From contig NZ_JAMZAW010000030.1 in assembly GCF_024158745.1 (NCBI RefSeq), forward strand, positions 1 through 64,000: a stretch of 64,000 bases of DNA, given 5' to 3'. Position numbers and translations under genes: made by a program. Shown one piece after another: positions 1 to 7,899 of the stretch (position 1 is the stretch's first letter; the number at the start of each line of letters is the position of its first letter). The stretch comes from Paenibacillus tyrphae. Lineage in GTDB: Bacteria > Bacillota > Bacilli > Paenibacillales > NBRC-103111. Below the pieces are notes generated by a model. It was not told where the DNA came from. It searched no databases and saw only the letters and a list, made by a program, of their open reading frames with translations.

Positions 1-20
1 ATTCGTTTACTAGCTTAATT

Positions 21-73
21 GAATCTCAAAATGAGATTCGCACGTTACTCGTTGTTCAGTTTTCAAAGAACAA
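21..73 (-). promoter_or_regulatory. rRNA-operon-type leader: hairpin and boxA-like element
   Basis: Read on the minus strand, positions 73-57 give TTGTTCTTTGAAAACTG, which resembles the conserved boxA/processing sequence (CTTTGAAAACTG) found in leaders and 16S-23S spacers of Bacillales rRNA operons. Just downstream is a 7-bp hairpin (GAATCTC/GAGATTC, 21-39). With the two promoter-like elements further upstream (114-143 and 247-275), this suggests that a 16S rRNA gene starts just left of the window. No rRNA gene sequence lies inside the window, so this is inference from leader-like sequence only. Confidence 0.5.
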
Positions 74-113
74 ATTCGTCTTACTCAACGTTGCTACCGA
101 AGCAGCGAGAAAT

Positions 114-143
114 AATATATCATGTTAACCACTTGAAAGTCAA
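114..143 (-). promoter_or_regulatory. Candidate rRNA promoter P2 (sigma-A)
   Basis: Minus-strand TTGACT (143-138), an 18-nt spacer, then TATATT (119-114). The sequence TTAACATGATATATT around the -10 box recurs exactly at 260-246 in the upstream candidate promoter, as expected of tandem stable-RNA promoters. Transcription would run leftward through the boxA-like leader. Confidence 0.55.
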
Positions 144-246
144 TAGCATTTTTTTCTTCCAAGTCCGTCTCGAAAGTACGAATCAATCGAAGCAGATCAT
201 CTGTTATTTGCTTGACTCACGTCCGCCTCTCAACGGCCGGATTAAC

Positions 247-275
247 AATATATCATGTTAATTGATATTAAGCAA
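247..275 (-). promoter_or_regulatory. Candidate rRNA promoter P1 (sigma-A)
   Basis: Minus-strand TTGCTT (275-270), a 17-nt spacer, then TATATT (252-247). The -10 region duplicates that of the downstream candidate promoter at 114-143. The -35 box is weak (TTG plus a poor second half). Tandem promoters about 130 bp apart are normal for Bacillales rRNA operons. Confidence 0.45.
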
Positions 276-340
276 CAAACATTTTCTTCCTTTTGGGTAG
301 TCTTCTTATTCAAGTGTGAGTTATGATCATTTGAGACATA

Positions 341-366
341 AACAGCCCATTTTAGGCTGTTTTTTT
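341..366 (+). terminator. Intrinsic terminator
   Basis: A 7-bp stem AACAGCC/GGCTGTT with a 7-nt loop is followed directly by a T run on the plus strand. An A run on the other side also makes it a weaker candidate on the minus strand, where it would lie about 340 bp beyond the end of the kinase/regulator gene. No plus-strand gene is seen upstream, so its true client is unclear. Confidence 0.6.
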
Positions 367-704
367 AACATCAATGTGCGACTGTTTATAATATCCGATT
401 GGACAAACCTTATATTTTTATAAGATAACCTTAGACAAACATCATTTTCTTAGTTTCTTGATCACGACTTCCATTTGGGCAGGCTTAGGTGTTAGGGGAG
501 AACAGCAGCATAAACCAAGGGAAGTGGAACGGTGTTCATATGCTCGGCGCCGTCTTATGCCTTAAAAACAGTGGAGTAAGAGCGAAGAGTAAATGCAATT
601 CCTTGTCCGGAATTAAAGAACAAGAAATTGCAAATATTAATAACGTTCGCCGCGTACAGATCGATATAGGAATCAGGTTCGGCAGTGGCAGTTATCATCC
701 GGGT
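367..704. other. Intergenic stretch, no gene recognised
   Basis: No supported gene. One short AT-rich palindrome (CTTATA-TTTT-TATAAG, 409-424) is visible. A plus-strand open frame at 489-782 has no convincing ribosome binding site, no recognisable motif, and overlaps the end of the well-supported minus-strand gene. Confidence 0.5.
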
Positions 705-2489
705 TTATGCGATGATTCCAAGTTCCAAAGCTTTCATAACAGCTTCTTCCTTGTTGCTGACGCCAAGCTTAGTATTAACTGAGCTGGCGTAGTTTCTGAC
801 CGTGCCGACCGACAAATACAATTTGGACGCTATCGTCTTGTACCGGTGACCTTTGGCGACAAGCTGCAATATTTCGATTTCTCTGGGTGTCAAATCATAG
901 GTATTGGCCGTATTCGATTGCGGTAATGCGCTGCTCTCATCGAGCTTTTCAAATATTTTGCGGGACATGCCCTGTTCGATCAACGTGTCTCCACGGTGAA
1001 TAATCCGTATCTTATTGGCTAACTCAAGCGGCTCCGTCGTTTTCAGCAGGAAACCGTCCGCGCCGTTGCGCAGTAAATCCCGCGCTTGCTCGCTATCCTG
1101 AAATGTGGTGAAAATCAATACCCGGATATGAGGCCACTGCTCCTTGATGATCGTGGTCGCTTCCGCTCCACCCTTGCGCGGCATGTCCAAATCCATGAGC
1201 ACCACGTGAGGCTGAAGACGTCCGCACAAGTCGACAGCTTGCGCGCCGTCCTCAGCCAAGCCAGCTATGACCAAATCCGGGAATTTGTCCAGCAGCGTCC
1301 GCAAACTTTCTCGAATAAACGGTTGGTCATCGACAATCAGCAAGCGTATCTCCTCTTCCAACGTCTCCGCTTGTCGGGGCAAAGTACAAGTGACCCGTGT
1401 CCCGTCCCCCGGTTTCGTAAAAACGGATACTTGGCCCTGCAAATTCATCGCTCGTTCCTTCATCGCGTTAATGCCGAACCCCTCGCGCCACTCTTCCATC
1501 CCTCGCCCGTTGTCCTGCACCTCAAGCCTCGTAAATTGCTGTTCGAATTGTAGTGAAACGGTCATTTCCGTCGCCTCGCCGTGACGAACGGCATTTGTAA
1601 GCGACTCTTGCATACAGCGAGTCAAGGCCATTTTCGCTTGCCGTGACAACATATACTCCTCTCCCAACACTCGGAAAATGACATTGACCTGGGCATGCTC
1701 CTGAAATTCATCTCCAAGCAGCTGCAGAGACTGAATCAGCGAATCCTCTGCTGATCCCATTTGATGCAAATAGCCCCTCACTTCCTCGATGCTTTTGCGG
1801 CCCAGTTCAAGCAAGGAATCTAGTCTTTGTATGCCTGTTTCGGTAACAAGCTCGGCACGCAATGTCTCCATTCCCATGATGATGGAAGTATACGCATGCC
1901 CAACGGTATCGTGGAGCTCCCGCGACAGCCTATTTCGTTCTTCCGTCAGCGTAATGCGCTCGATCTGGGACATATATTGCTCGAGCACCGCGTTTTGCTT
2001 ACGAATCGTTTCATTTTGCCGATGATTGACGATCAATAAATGAAAGGCGAAGCCCATCACATAAGCAAGCCCATAATAACTGATCGTAATAAAGTAATCG
2101 TTGCTTTGCGCTACCGTATAGAACAAGGCGGGGAAAATAAGGATCGTGGCCGGAGCCGTCCAACGATAAGATCGGTGGGCGCTATTCGCCGCGATGAGAA
2201 ACGCAGAGACAAGAAATGAGACGAAAGCAACAGGGAACAATGAAGTTAAATAGATGCACAGTCCGCCATAGATCAGCATTTCCGTGAACAGGTAGTATTT
2301 ATAACTGAGCTGCAAGCAAAGCCACGGAATGGAGAAGGCAGCGATTCCCCAGAAAACAACGATCCAAAGCGGTAGTGTCAAACCTTCCTGAACACTGATC
2401 ATCGTGATGATGAGCGTAGTGCTGTTTATAAAGCGGGTCGCCAACATAATCCAGTCATACCATATCCACCGTTTAACGATGTCCAACAA
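705..2489 (-). CDS. Fused DesK-type histidine kinase / NarL-type response regulator, one polypeptide
   Basis: A 594-residue membrane two-component protein. Residues 1-155 carry about five hydrophobic segments. Residues 160-185 look like a coiled-coil linker, followed by a HisKA_3 dimerisation box with phospho-acceptor His193 (ELHDTVGH). The HATPase_c part has an N-box around Asn299 (ESLTNAVRHG) and DNGRG at 326-330. At about residue 382 the protein passes in frame into a receiver domain (IVDDQP 385-390, predicted phosphorylated Asp433 in LMDLDMP, Lys483) and a LuxR-type helix-turn-helix (about 532-590, LTPREIEIL). In DesK/DesR- or YvfT/YvfU-like systems these are normally two adjacent, often overlapping genes; here no stop separates them. 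It follows the sensor-like gene by 45 bp and is probably co-transcribed with it. A sequencing indel creating the fusion cannot be excluded, but both halves are complete and in one frame. Confidence 0.9.
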   Translation of the reverse strand: MLDIVKRWIWYDWIMLATRFINSTTLIITMISVQEGLTLPLWIVVFWGIAAFSIPWLCLQLSYKYYLFTEMLIYGGLCIYLTSLFPVAFVSFLVSAFLIAANSAHRSYRWTAPATILIFPALFYTVAQSNDYFITISYYGLAYVMGFAFHLLIVNHRQNETIRKQNAVLEQYMSQIERITLTEERNRLSRELHDTVGHAYTSIIMGMETLRAELVTETGIQRLDSLLELGRKSIEEVRGYLHQMGSAEDSLIQSLQLLGDEFQEHAQVNVIFRVLGEEYMLSRQAKMALTRCMQESLTNAVRHGEATEMTVSLQFEQQFTRLEVQDNGRGMEEWREGFGINAMKERAMNLQGQVSVFTKPGDGTRVTCTLPRQAETLEEEIRLLIVDDQPFIRESLRTLLDKFPDLVIAGLAEDGAQAVDLCGRLQPHVVLMDLDMPRKGGAEATTIIKEQWPHIRVLIFTTFQDSEQARDLLRNGADGFLLKTTEPLELANKIRIIHRGDTLIEQGMSRKIFEKLDESSALPQSNTANTYDLTPREIEILQLVAKGHRYKTIASKLYLSVGTVRNYASSVNTKLGVSNKEEAVMKALELGIIA

Positions 2490-2534
2490 TTCGTTTCAAC
2501 CCCTGTATTCAACGTCTGATATTTTTCATAGCTA

Positions 2535-3119
2535 TCATCTTAACTGTCGAATCATGATGCGAGTATAACCTCCGATTGATTTCACCAAGCGATCGGCTAG
2601 CTTGAAGCTGATCAAAGCAAATGCGGCTCCGACCGCCATCACAATGAGCGATTTTGCCAAAGTATCTACACGCATAATAATAACATTCATATCAATGTAA
2701 CGATACAGCAGTGGAGTCAGGAGTAACATAAAAGGAGCTACATAGAGCGCTGCGGCACTGACGAGGCTGATAAGCCCAATCACTAATTTCTGCATCAACC
2801 AATAGACGGCGACCCAATTGCGACGATCCGTCAGCTCGGATTTGGCTTGAGTCCACACCGATCCTTCCGTTGTCGCTTTCTTGTCGTATGGGGCAATCGT
2901 AACATCGGTATAAATTTTTGTTTGCGTTCGCTCAAATTGAATAAACGTTGCAGTTGTTCGTAAAACATGAGTGACTAAAGGAATGCCAATGACTGTAAAA
3001 GAAAGGCTTAAACTAAACGATAGAGCAACCAGATAGAAGCAAAAGTAAAACAAACCTGTAGCAAAAGTCAATAATAAAAAATAACCATTTTGGATGAAAC
3101 CTGTCACAATGTTCTTCAT
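2535..3119 (-). CDS. Membrane sensor-domain protein (putative sensor family)
   Basis: A 194-residue integral membrane protein. Hydrophobic blocks at about 10-50 and 105-175 suggest paired helices, with a polar loop at about 55-100. The pattern resembles the 'putative sensor' domain (Pfam family 'Sensor') often encoded beside or inside HisKA_3 kinases. Immediate linkage to the kinase/regulator fusion supports a role in signal perception for that kinase. The start has a GGAGAGGAG ribosome binding site about 10 nt upstream. No enzymatic motif is visible, and the ligand is unknown. Confidence 0.65.
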   Translation of the reverse strand: MKNIVTGFIQNGYFLLLTFATGLFYFCFYLVALSFSLSLSFTVIGIPLVTHVLRTTATFIQFERTQTKIYTDVTIAPYDKKATTEGSVWTQAKSELTDRRNWVAVYWLMQKLVIGLISLVSAAALYVAPFMLLLTPLLYRYIDMNVIIMRVDTLAKSLIVMAVGAAFALISFKLADRLVKSIGGYTRIMIRQLR

Positions 3120-3462
3120 AGGTTCATCGCTCCTCTCCAGTAATACCCGTATCGTACAGCTTCCTGTGTCATTTGCGCCAGTGTAAAAATGTCATGTGAT
3201 ACTTTCCAAAGAGAGGATTATCCCGAAAACAAAAACGGCTGTTTAATCGGCATTCAAGAGATTGTATTATTGTCATCGGACAAAGAAGTTTTGCAATTTC
3301 GAACCCAAAGAACCTTCATGATCTCCCACTTCGCTTCGGTAATTTGAGGTATGTGCTTCAATGGATCGTTGACTCCTCTCTGGATAAATTGACTACTTGC
3401 GTAATCCAAAATAACATATTACAAATGTAGTCCTGGATTGTCAAATGATAAGTTATTTGGAT
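3120..3462. other. Intergenic stretch, no gene recognised
   Basis: About 340 bp, AT-rich. It should contain the promoter of the leftward sensor/kinase operon, but I cannot pick a convincing -35/-10 pair. No RNA gene or repeat seen. Confidence 0.4.
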
Positions 3463-3990
3463 TCAGTCAACGAAATGATTTGTTTTCGCGGTGTGGCCGT
3501 TGCGCGCCCAGACGATCGACTTCCCAAATTTCTCCTCCGTCCATCTGGCATTTTCGTACATCGCAATATCATACTGATTGTAAAAGTCTTTAGGTTTCTC
3601 CGGTAAGTATCCCATCATTTTGGTAAACTGTTCGATGACGGCAGCATACTGTTCGATCCAGGTGAATTCTGGGGATTCCCCGTTCAATTGTATTCTGTTC
3701 GAGCAACCTACGAATTTCTTCGGTGTCTTCATGATATTTGTTTTTCATTTCTTCCGAAAGATTCATGTAAATGTACGCATCCTTCGTTCGGGGATAAGGT
3801 CTTTAAACTTATCGTTCAAAAGTGGCACAAGTTCCGGTTTATGCAGTTGCACATACTCTATGATCGATTCATAGACATTTTCGCTAATCGTTTTCACATG
3901 CCTATGATACGCACTTTTTGATCATTGTCTGGATTGTTATTATAGACCCGAATCCATTCAAAGATGTCGGATAGAACCGTCTGAGACCGA
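3463..3990 (-). pseudogene. Erythromycin-esterase-like gene remnant (frameshifted, truncated at both ends)
   Basis: Translating the minus strand in successive frames gives blocks collinear with the intact esterase at 4400-5755. Around 3975-3903: FEWIRVYNNNPDNDQKVRII, matching EWIRDYNANP. Around 3901-3795: ENVYESIIEYVQLHKPEL, matching EHVFNKISDYIQQYHPNL. Around 3785-3690: MKNKYHEDTEEIRRLLEQN, matching SNARSIIELLEKN. From about 3655 to 3463: YDIAMYENARWTEEKFGKSI, matching HDIAMYENAKWTQEQWGKTI. At least three frameshifts separate the blocks. The N-terminal third, including the GEASHG-type motif, and the C-terminal quarter are missing, and the family WGHNGH motif has become WARNGH. It is clearly a dead paralogue, inverted relative to the intact copy. 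Confidence 0.8.
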
Positions 3991-4300
3991 GTCCGACACG
4001 CCCGCCTTCACCTGCTTCGAACACATCTCCCACGCTGCCGCATCAACGATGACGGCAACAAGCGTCTCCCGCCAACCCAACTCTAGCAGCCGCTTCAGAA
4101 CGAGGGTCAAATCCATGCTAGCGCCTGCCGCGGGTTATCGCCGGTATCCGACAAAATGATCGATCTCGCCGCCTCCTCTGCCGCCGCTTGAACGCTTCAT
4201 CCAAGGAATAAGCTTCTGTCGTGAAGCCGAATTGCTCACTTCGGTCCCAGAAAGCATTGGGCGATGAGCCGTCATATGACAGTAAATACGCATCATTGTG
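3985..4300 (-). pseudogene. MlrC / M81-family remnant (C-terminal domain, frameshifted)
   Basis: Minus-strand frames give FWDRSEQFGFTTEAYSLDEAF (about 4255-4195, one frame), then AAEEAARSIILSDTGDNP (about 4190-4135, a second frame), then LVLKRLLELGWRETLVAVIV (about 4110-4050, a third frame). This order matches the C-terminal domain of MlrC-type metallopeptidase-family proteins: a WDRREQF block, then SDxGDNP, then a LLELG...AVIVD block. Two frame changes and no N-terminal part show it is inactive. It abuts the esterase remnant directly, so the two pieces may have been joined by deletion. The assignment rests on motif recall, not a search. Confidence 0.6.
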
Positions 4301-4399
4301 ACATAATGCATCTTGGCAGTATGACAATTACTTTGCAATACTCGGGGAGACAAATCGCTTCGCAACGAATGTCAAACAATAACCCTAGGGAGGAAAAAA

Positions 4400-5755
4400 A
4401 TGAACAAGAAATTATTAACGAGGCTGGCGCTTACTACAATATGTAGTATAAGTTTGGCCGGTTGTTCCACAGAAGAAATCCCATCAACACCATCCAGTTC
4501 GGGCAATACGCCTGCATCTAAACTTGAAACTGACATGAAGGACAACCAGACTCCATTACAGTGGCTGGAGAAGAATGCAATCAAATTAACAACAACTGAG
4601 CCTCGTGCTTCTTTGGAAGATTTACAACCACTTAAAGAGATGATAGGATCCGCTTCTATTGTTGGTTTAGGCGAAGCTTCTCATGGCATGCATGAAATCT
4701 TCACAATGAAACAACGTATCGTACAGTATATGGTTACGGAATTGGGGTTTACAAACCTTGTCTTAGAAGAGAACTGGGGGAACGGATTGATGCTTGATCG
4801 CTATGTTCTTACAGGTGAAGGGCATCCAAGCAAAAATCTCAGCCCCACGTTTAACAATAAAGAAGAGACACAGATGTTGGAATGGATTCGTGACTACAAT
4901 GCCAATCCCAAACATGTCAACAAAGTACGTGTAATCGGGATGGATCAACAAAAATTAGATGAACATGTGTTTAACAAAATTTCGGACTATATCCAACAAT
5001 ATCATCCGAATTTGATTTCTCAATTAAATGGCAAAATGAAAGAGCTTATTCCCGCAACAAAAGATGAGCAAAGTTTTGCGGAACTGCCCAAAGATGAGAA
5101 AGAAAAGCATCTTTCCAATGCCCGGTCTATTATTGAGCTGCTAGAAAAAAATGAAGCTAATACCGGCAAGCAAAAAGAAGATTACGCATGGGCATTGCAT
5201 AGCGCCCGTATTATCGAGCAATTTATTTATATGTTTGCAGCTGAACAACAGCCGGAGTTCTTCTTAAGACATGATATTGCAATGTATGAAAATGCGAAGT
5301 GGACACAAGAGCAATGGGGGAAAACCATTGTATGGGGTCATAACGGACATATATCCAAAACCAATATTCTTCCATTCGTATATCCGGAGATGTCAGGACA
5401 ACATTTGGCTAAACATTACGGCGACAAATACGTATCCATCGGGACTTCAATCAATTCAGGTTCATATAACGGTATTAATGAAAGCGGCAAATTCGGTCCT
5501 TACGGAACGGTTAAAATCGATGACCCCAATAGTATTAACTATACCTTCGGACAAGTCAAACAAGATCAATTTTTTGTAGACTTGCGCAAAGCAAGCGGTT
5601 CGGTGAAAACTTGGTTAGATGAAACCCGTCCTCTATTTGCCGGAATAACAAAATTGGGACCTGAAGTACCTTTGTTTGTAGACGCTGCATTCGGCAAGAC
5701 ATTTGACATCTTTTTCTATATCAATAAGGTCACTCCATCACAAATGAATGAATAA
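4400..5755 (+). CDS. Erythromycin esterase family lipoprotein
   Basis: A 451-residue protein with a lipoprotein signal peptide: basic start, hydrophobic run and lipobox L-A-G-C with Cys22, so it is probably anchored outside the membrane. The erythromycin-esterase-like fold is marked by GLGEASHG at about 89-96, LVLEENWG, a VIGMDQQ block, IVWGHNGHISKT with its histidines, and GTSINSG. Members include EreA/EreB macrolide esterases, but many homologues have unknown substrates, so macrolide hydrolysis is not proven. The start is clear (GGGAGG about 8 nt upstream). The serine hydrolase gene follows after 33 bp and may be co-transcribed. It is AT-richer than the biosynthetic cluster, and a decayed inverted copy lies just upstream. 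Confidence 0.88.
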   Translation: MNKKLLTRLALTTICSISLAGCSTEEIPSTPSSSGNTPASKLETDMKDNQTPLQWLEKNAIKLTTTEPRASLEDLQPLKEMIGSASIVGLGEASHGMHEIFTMKQRIVQYMVTELGFTNLVLEENWGNGLMLDRYVLTGEGHPSKNLSPTFNNKEETQMLEWIRDYNANPKHVNKVRVIGMDQQKLDEHVFNKISDYIQQYHPNLISQLNGKMKELIPATKDEQSFAELPKDEKEKHLSNARSIIELLEKNEANTGKQKEDYAWALHSARIIEQFIYMFAAEQQPEFFLRHDIAMYENAKWTQEQWGKTIVWGHNGHISKTNILPFVYPEMSGQHLAKHYGDKYVSIGTSINSGSYNGINESGKFGPYGTVKIDDPNSINYTFGQVKQDQFFVDLRKASGSVKTWLDETRPLFAGITKLGPEVPLFVDAAFGKTFDIFFYINKVTPSQMNE

Positions 5756-5788
5756 TACGACGATTCCATAATCAAAAGGAGAAACGAA

Positions 5789-6937
5789 ATGAACAAAATT
5801 TCTATGCTCACTGTATCGACAATGATTACCGCGACTCTATTACTGCCATTACAAGGAACTGGTATTGCAAAGCAGGCGGATCCCCTCGTTACTACTTACA
5901 GTCAAGATTCGCAGACCAAAGCCAAGCAACTTATCGATGAAGCTGCTAACCAACAAAATATACCGGGCATAATTGTAGCTTCCTCAAACAAAGGATCAAA
6001 ATGGGCATATGCTTCCGGTGAAGCAAGCATTTACGGTACTGACCCGGTTAAGACGAACTTTACTTTCCGGATCGGTAGTCTAACAAAGACGTTTACTGCA
6101 ATGGTCGTTCTTCAGCTTGTTGATGAACAAAAACTGAACCTGGATGACACGATAGAAAAATGGCTGCCTGATGTTGTTAAAGGTACTGAATATGAAGGGG
6201 ATCATATCACGATTCGGCAACTATTAAACCAAACAAGCGGTATTCCTGACTATTCAGACCACAAGGATTTTCTCGATAAATTTCTCCCAAACCCGTTACA
6301 TTCCTTTACTGCTGACGAATTAGTTCGTACTGGACTGAACATGAAGGCAATCTCTAAGCCTGGAGAGAAATGGGTTTATTCCAATACGAATACGGTACTG
6401 GCAGGGATGATTATTAAGAAGGCTACTGGAGAAACATACGGGGAACATATTAGGAAACGTTTCATAGTTCCCCTTAAGCTAACGAGCACTTATGTACCCG
6501 ACGACTACTCGTTTATTCCAGGTGAACATGCACGAGGATACTTCGTACTCGACGGTCAATTCATAGACAGAACCGAAATGAATCCCTCTTGGGCAGATGC
6601 TGCGGGATCTATGATCTCCACAGCGGATGATATGAATACATTCTTCCATGCTATACTTAGTGGCAAGCTATTAAAACCAGCTACTTTAGATCAGATGTTA
6701 ACTGGGGTTGAATCTCCAGCAGGTGAATACGGCTTGGGGATCGCTGGAATAAAGCTGACGAATGGTATTACGATTTGGGGGCATGGCGGCAACGTTCCAG
6801 GATTCGCAACGTTCACAGGTGGAACTCGCGGCGGGGATTATGTACAAACCCTTAATATCAATGCGATGCCTTCTGATAATACGTTGCCTCTTTCCAAAAG
6901 CATTGCCGAGCAACTCATTTGCTCTTCATCACATTAA
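5789..6937 (+). CDS. Serine hydrolase, class C beta-lactamase / DD-peptidase fold
   Basis: A 382-residue secreted protein with an N-terminal signal peptide (about 1-28). Motifs of the beta-lactamase (Pfam PF00144) fold: nucleophile Ser97 with Lys100 (SLTK), Tyr197-Ser-Asn199 (YSN) and HGG at 332-334 in place of the KTG triad. These fit D-alanyl-D-alanine carboxypeptidase-like or esterase EstB-like enzymes. The true substrate could be peptidoglycan, a beta-lactam or an ester. The ribosome binding site AAAGGAG precedes the ATG. It lies 33 bp after the esterase, with similar AT-rich composition, suggesting a two-gene unit for envelope or drug modification. Confidence 0.9.
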   Translation: MNKISMLTVSTMITATLLLPLQGTGIAKQADPLVTTYSQDSQTKAKQLIDEAANQQNIPGIIVASSNKGSKWAYASGEASIYGTDPVKTNFTFRIGSLTKTFTAMVVLQLVDEQKLNLDDTIEKWLPDVVKGTEYEGDHITIRQLLNQTSGIPDYSDHKDFLDKFLPNPLHSFTADELVRTGLNMKAISKPGEKWVYSNTNTVLAGMIIKKATGETYGEHIRKRFIVPLKLTSTYVPDDYSFIPGEHARGYFVLDGQFIDRTEMNPSWADAAGSMISTADDMNTFFHAILSGKLLKPATLDQMLTGVESPAGEYGLGIAGIKLTNGITIWGHGGNVPGFATFTGGTRGGDYVQTLNINAMPSDNTLPLSKSIAEQLICSSSH

Positions 6938-6944
6938 GAACACC

Positions 6945-6988
6945 AGCAAGCTGGCACCGGAAATTTCCTATTCCGGTGCCAGCTTGCT
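6945..6988. terminator. Perfect 18-bp hairpin between convergent genes
   Basis: AGCAAGCTGGCACCGGAA (6945-6962) pairs perfectly with 6971-6988, leaving an 8-nt loop. It lies between the 3' ends of the plus-strand hydrolase gene (ends 6937) and the minus-strand methyltransferase gene (ends 7049). Neither side carries a good T run, so it may be a bidirectional, partly Rho-independent terminator or an mRNA-stabilising hairpin. Confidence 0.6.
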
Positions 6989-7048
6989 GCCATTTCGGCC
7001 CCGACCGTTTCCTCTGCCCGCGACTCACAACTTGATACATTAGTTGTC

Positions 7049-7882
7049 TCACAGCCCCCGCTGCCGCATCGCCTCGAACAGAACGACGGTAGCGGCCATC
7101 GCCGCGTTCAGCGATTCGGCGCGTCCCTTCATCGGGATGAGTACCTGATGCCGGGCGAGCTGCCGAACTTCTTCGGAGACGCCTTGCCCTTCGTTGCCGA
7201 TGACAAACCACGTGGATTTGCGAAAATCGTGCTCGTAGCAGCTAACCGCTCCTTGCAAGCTTGTAGCGACAACCTGCACACCGGACTCGGCCGCCTGCGG
7301 CAACCATTCAGTCAAGTCGCCTTGGACGATCGGCAGATGGAAAAGCGACCCCATCGTCGAACGGACCGTTTTTGGGTTATACAGATCGACGGTCCCTTTG
7401 CCAAGCAGTACGCCGGAGGCGCCGACCGCATCGGCGCTGCGGATGATCGTGCCCAGATTGCCGGGGTCTTGGATGCCGTCGATGACGACGACCAGCCCGT
7501 TCGGCTCACTGGCCGCGAGCAGATCGCTTCCGCGCCACGGCAGCTTCGGGACGACCGCGAATACGGGCTGCGGCGTCTCGGTGTCCGTGCATTTGGCCAG
7601 CACGGCTTCCGTCACCGGGATGCATTCCGCGCCTTTAGCCGCCGCATCCTCCAACAGCCCGGCAATCGCTTGCTTCTTATCGGCGGCGTAAACCAATGCC
7701 TCCGGCACCAGATCAACGGAACGGAGCGCCTCCTGCACAAGGTGGACGCCTTCGATCAAGAAGCGTCCCTGCTTGTCCCTCCCTTTGCGGCTGAGCAGTT
7801 CGGTCCATTGCTTTACCCGCGGATTTTGAACCGAGCTTAGGATGGCCGGTTCACTGGAAACTGTCCTTTTTTTATCGTTCAT
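7049..7882 (-). CDS. TrmH/SpoU-family RNA 2'-O-methyltransferase
   Basis: A 277-residue AdoMet-dependent SPOUT methyltransferase. The N-terminal substrate-binding segment contains GRFLIEGVHLVQEAL (40-54), typical of RlmB/YsgA-like proteins. The trefoil-knot catalytic domain carries all three family motifs: motif 1 around DPGNLGTIIRSADA (139-152; Asn142, Arg148), motif 2 IGNEGQGVS (228-236) and motif 3 IPMKGRAESLNAAMA (249-263). The target is probably a ribose in 23S rRNA or tRNA, but the exact nucleotide cannot be read from sequence. It lies 17 bp downstream of the KtrA/C gene on the same strand, and sspI lies beyond in the opposite direction, recalling the ysgA-sspI neighbourhood of Bacillus. 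Confidence 0.92.
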   Translation of the reverse strand: MNDKKRTVSSEPAILSSVQNPRVKQWTELLSRKGRDKQGRFLIEGVHLVQEALRSVDLVPEALVYAADKKQAIAGLLEDAAAKGAECIPVTEAVLAKCTDTETPQPVFAVVPKLPWRGSDLLAASEPNGLVVVIDGIQDPGNLGTIIRSADAVGASGVLLGKGTVDLYNPKTVRSTMGSLFHLPIVQGDLTEWLPQAAESGVQVVATSLQGAVSCYEHDFRKSTWFVIGNEGQGVSEEVRQLARHQVLIPMKGRAESLNAAMAATVVLFEAMRQRGL

Positions 7883-7899
7883 ACGATTTCTTTGGCCCT

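Noticed and set aside
409..424. Palindrome CTTATA-TTTT-TATAAG as an operator
   Set aside because: Short, AT-only and not near a gene start; likely chance in an AT-rich stretch.
489..782. Plus-strand open frame of 97 codons
   Set aside because: No good ribosome binding site or family motif, and it runs into the opposite strand of the well-supported kinase/regulator gene.
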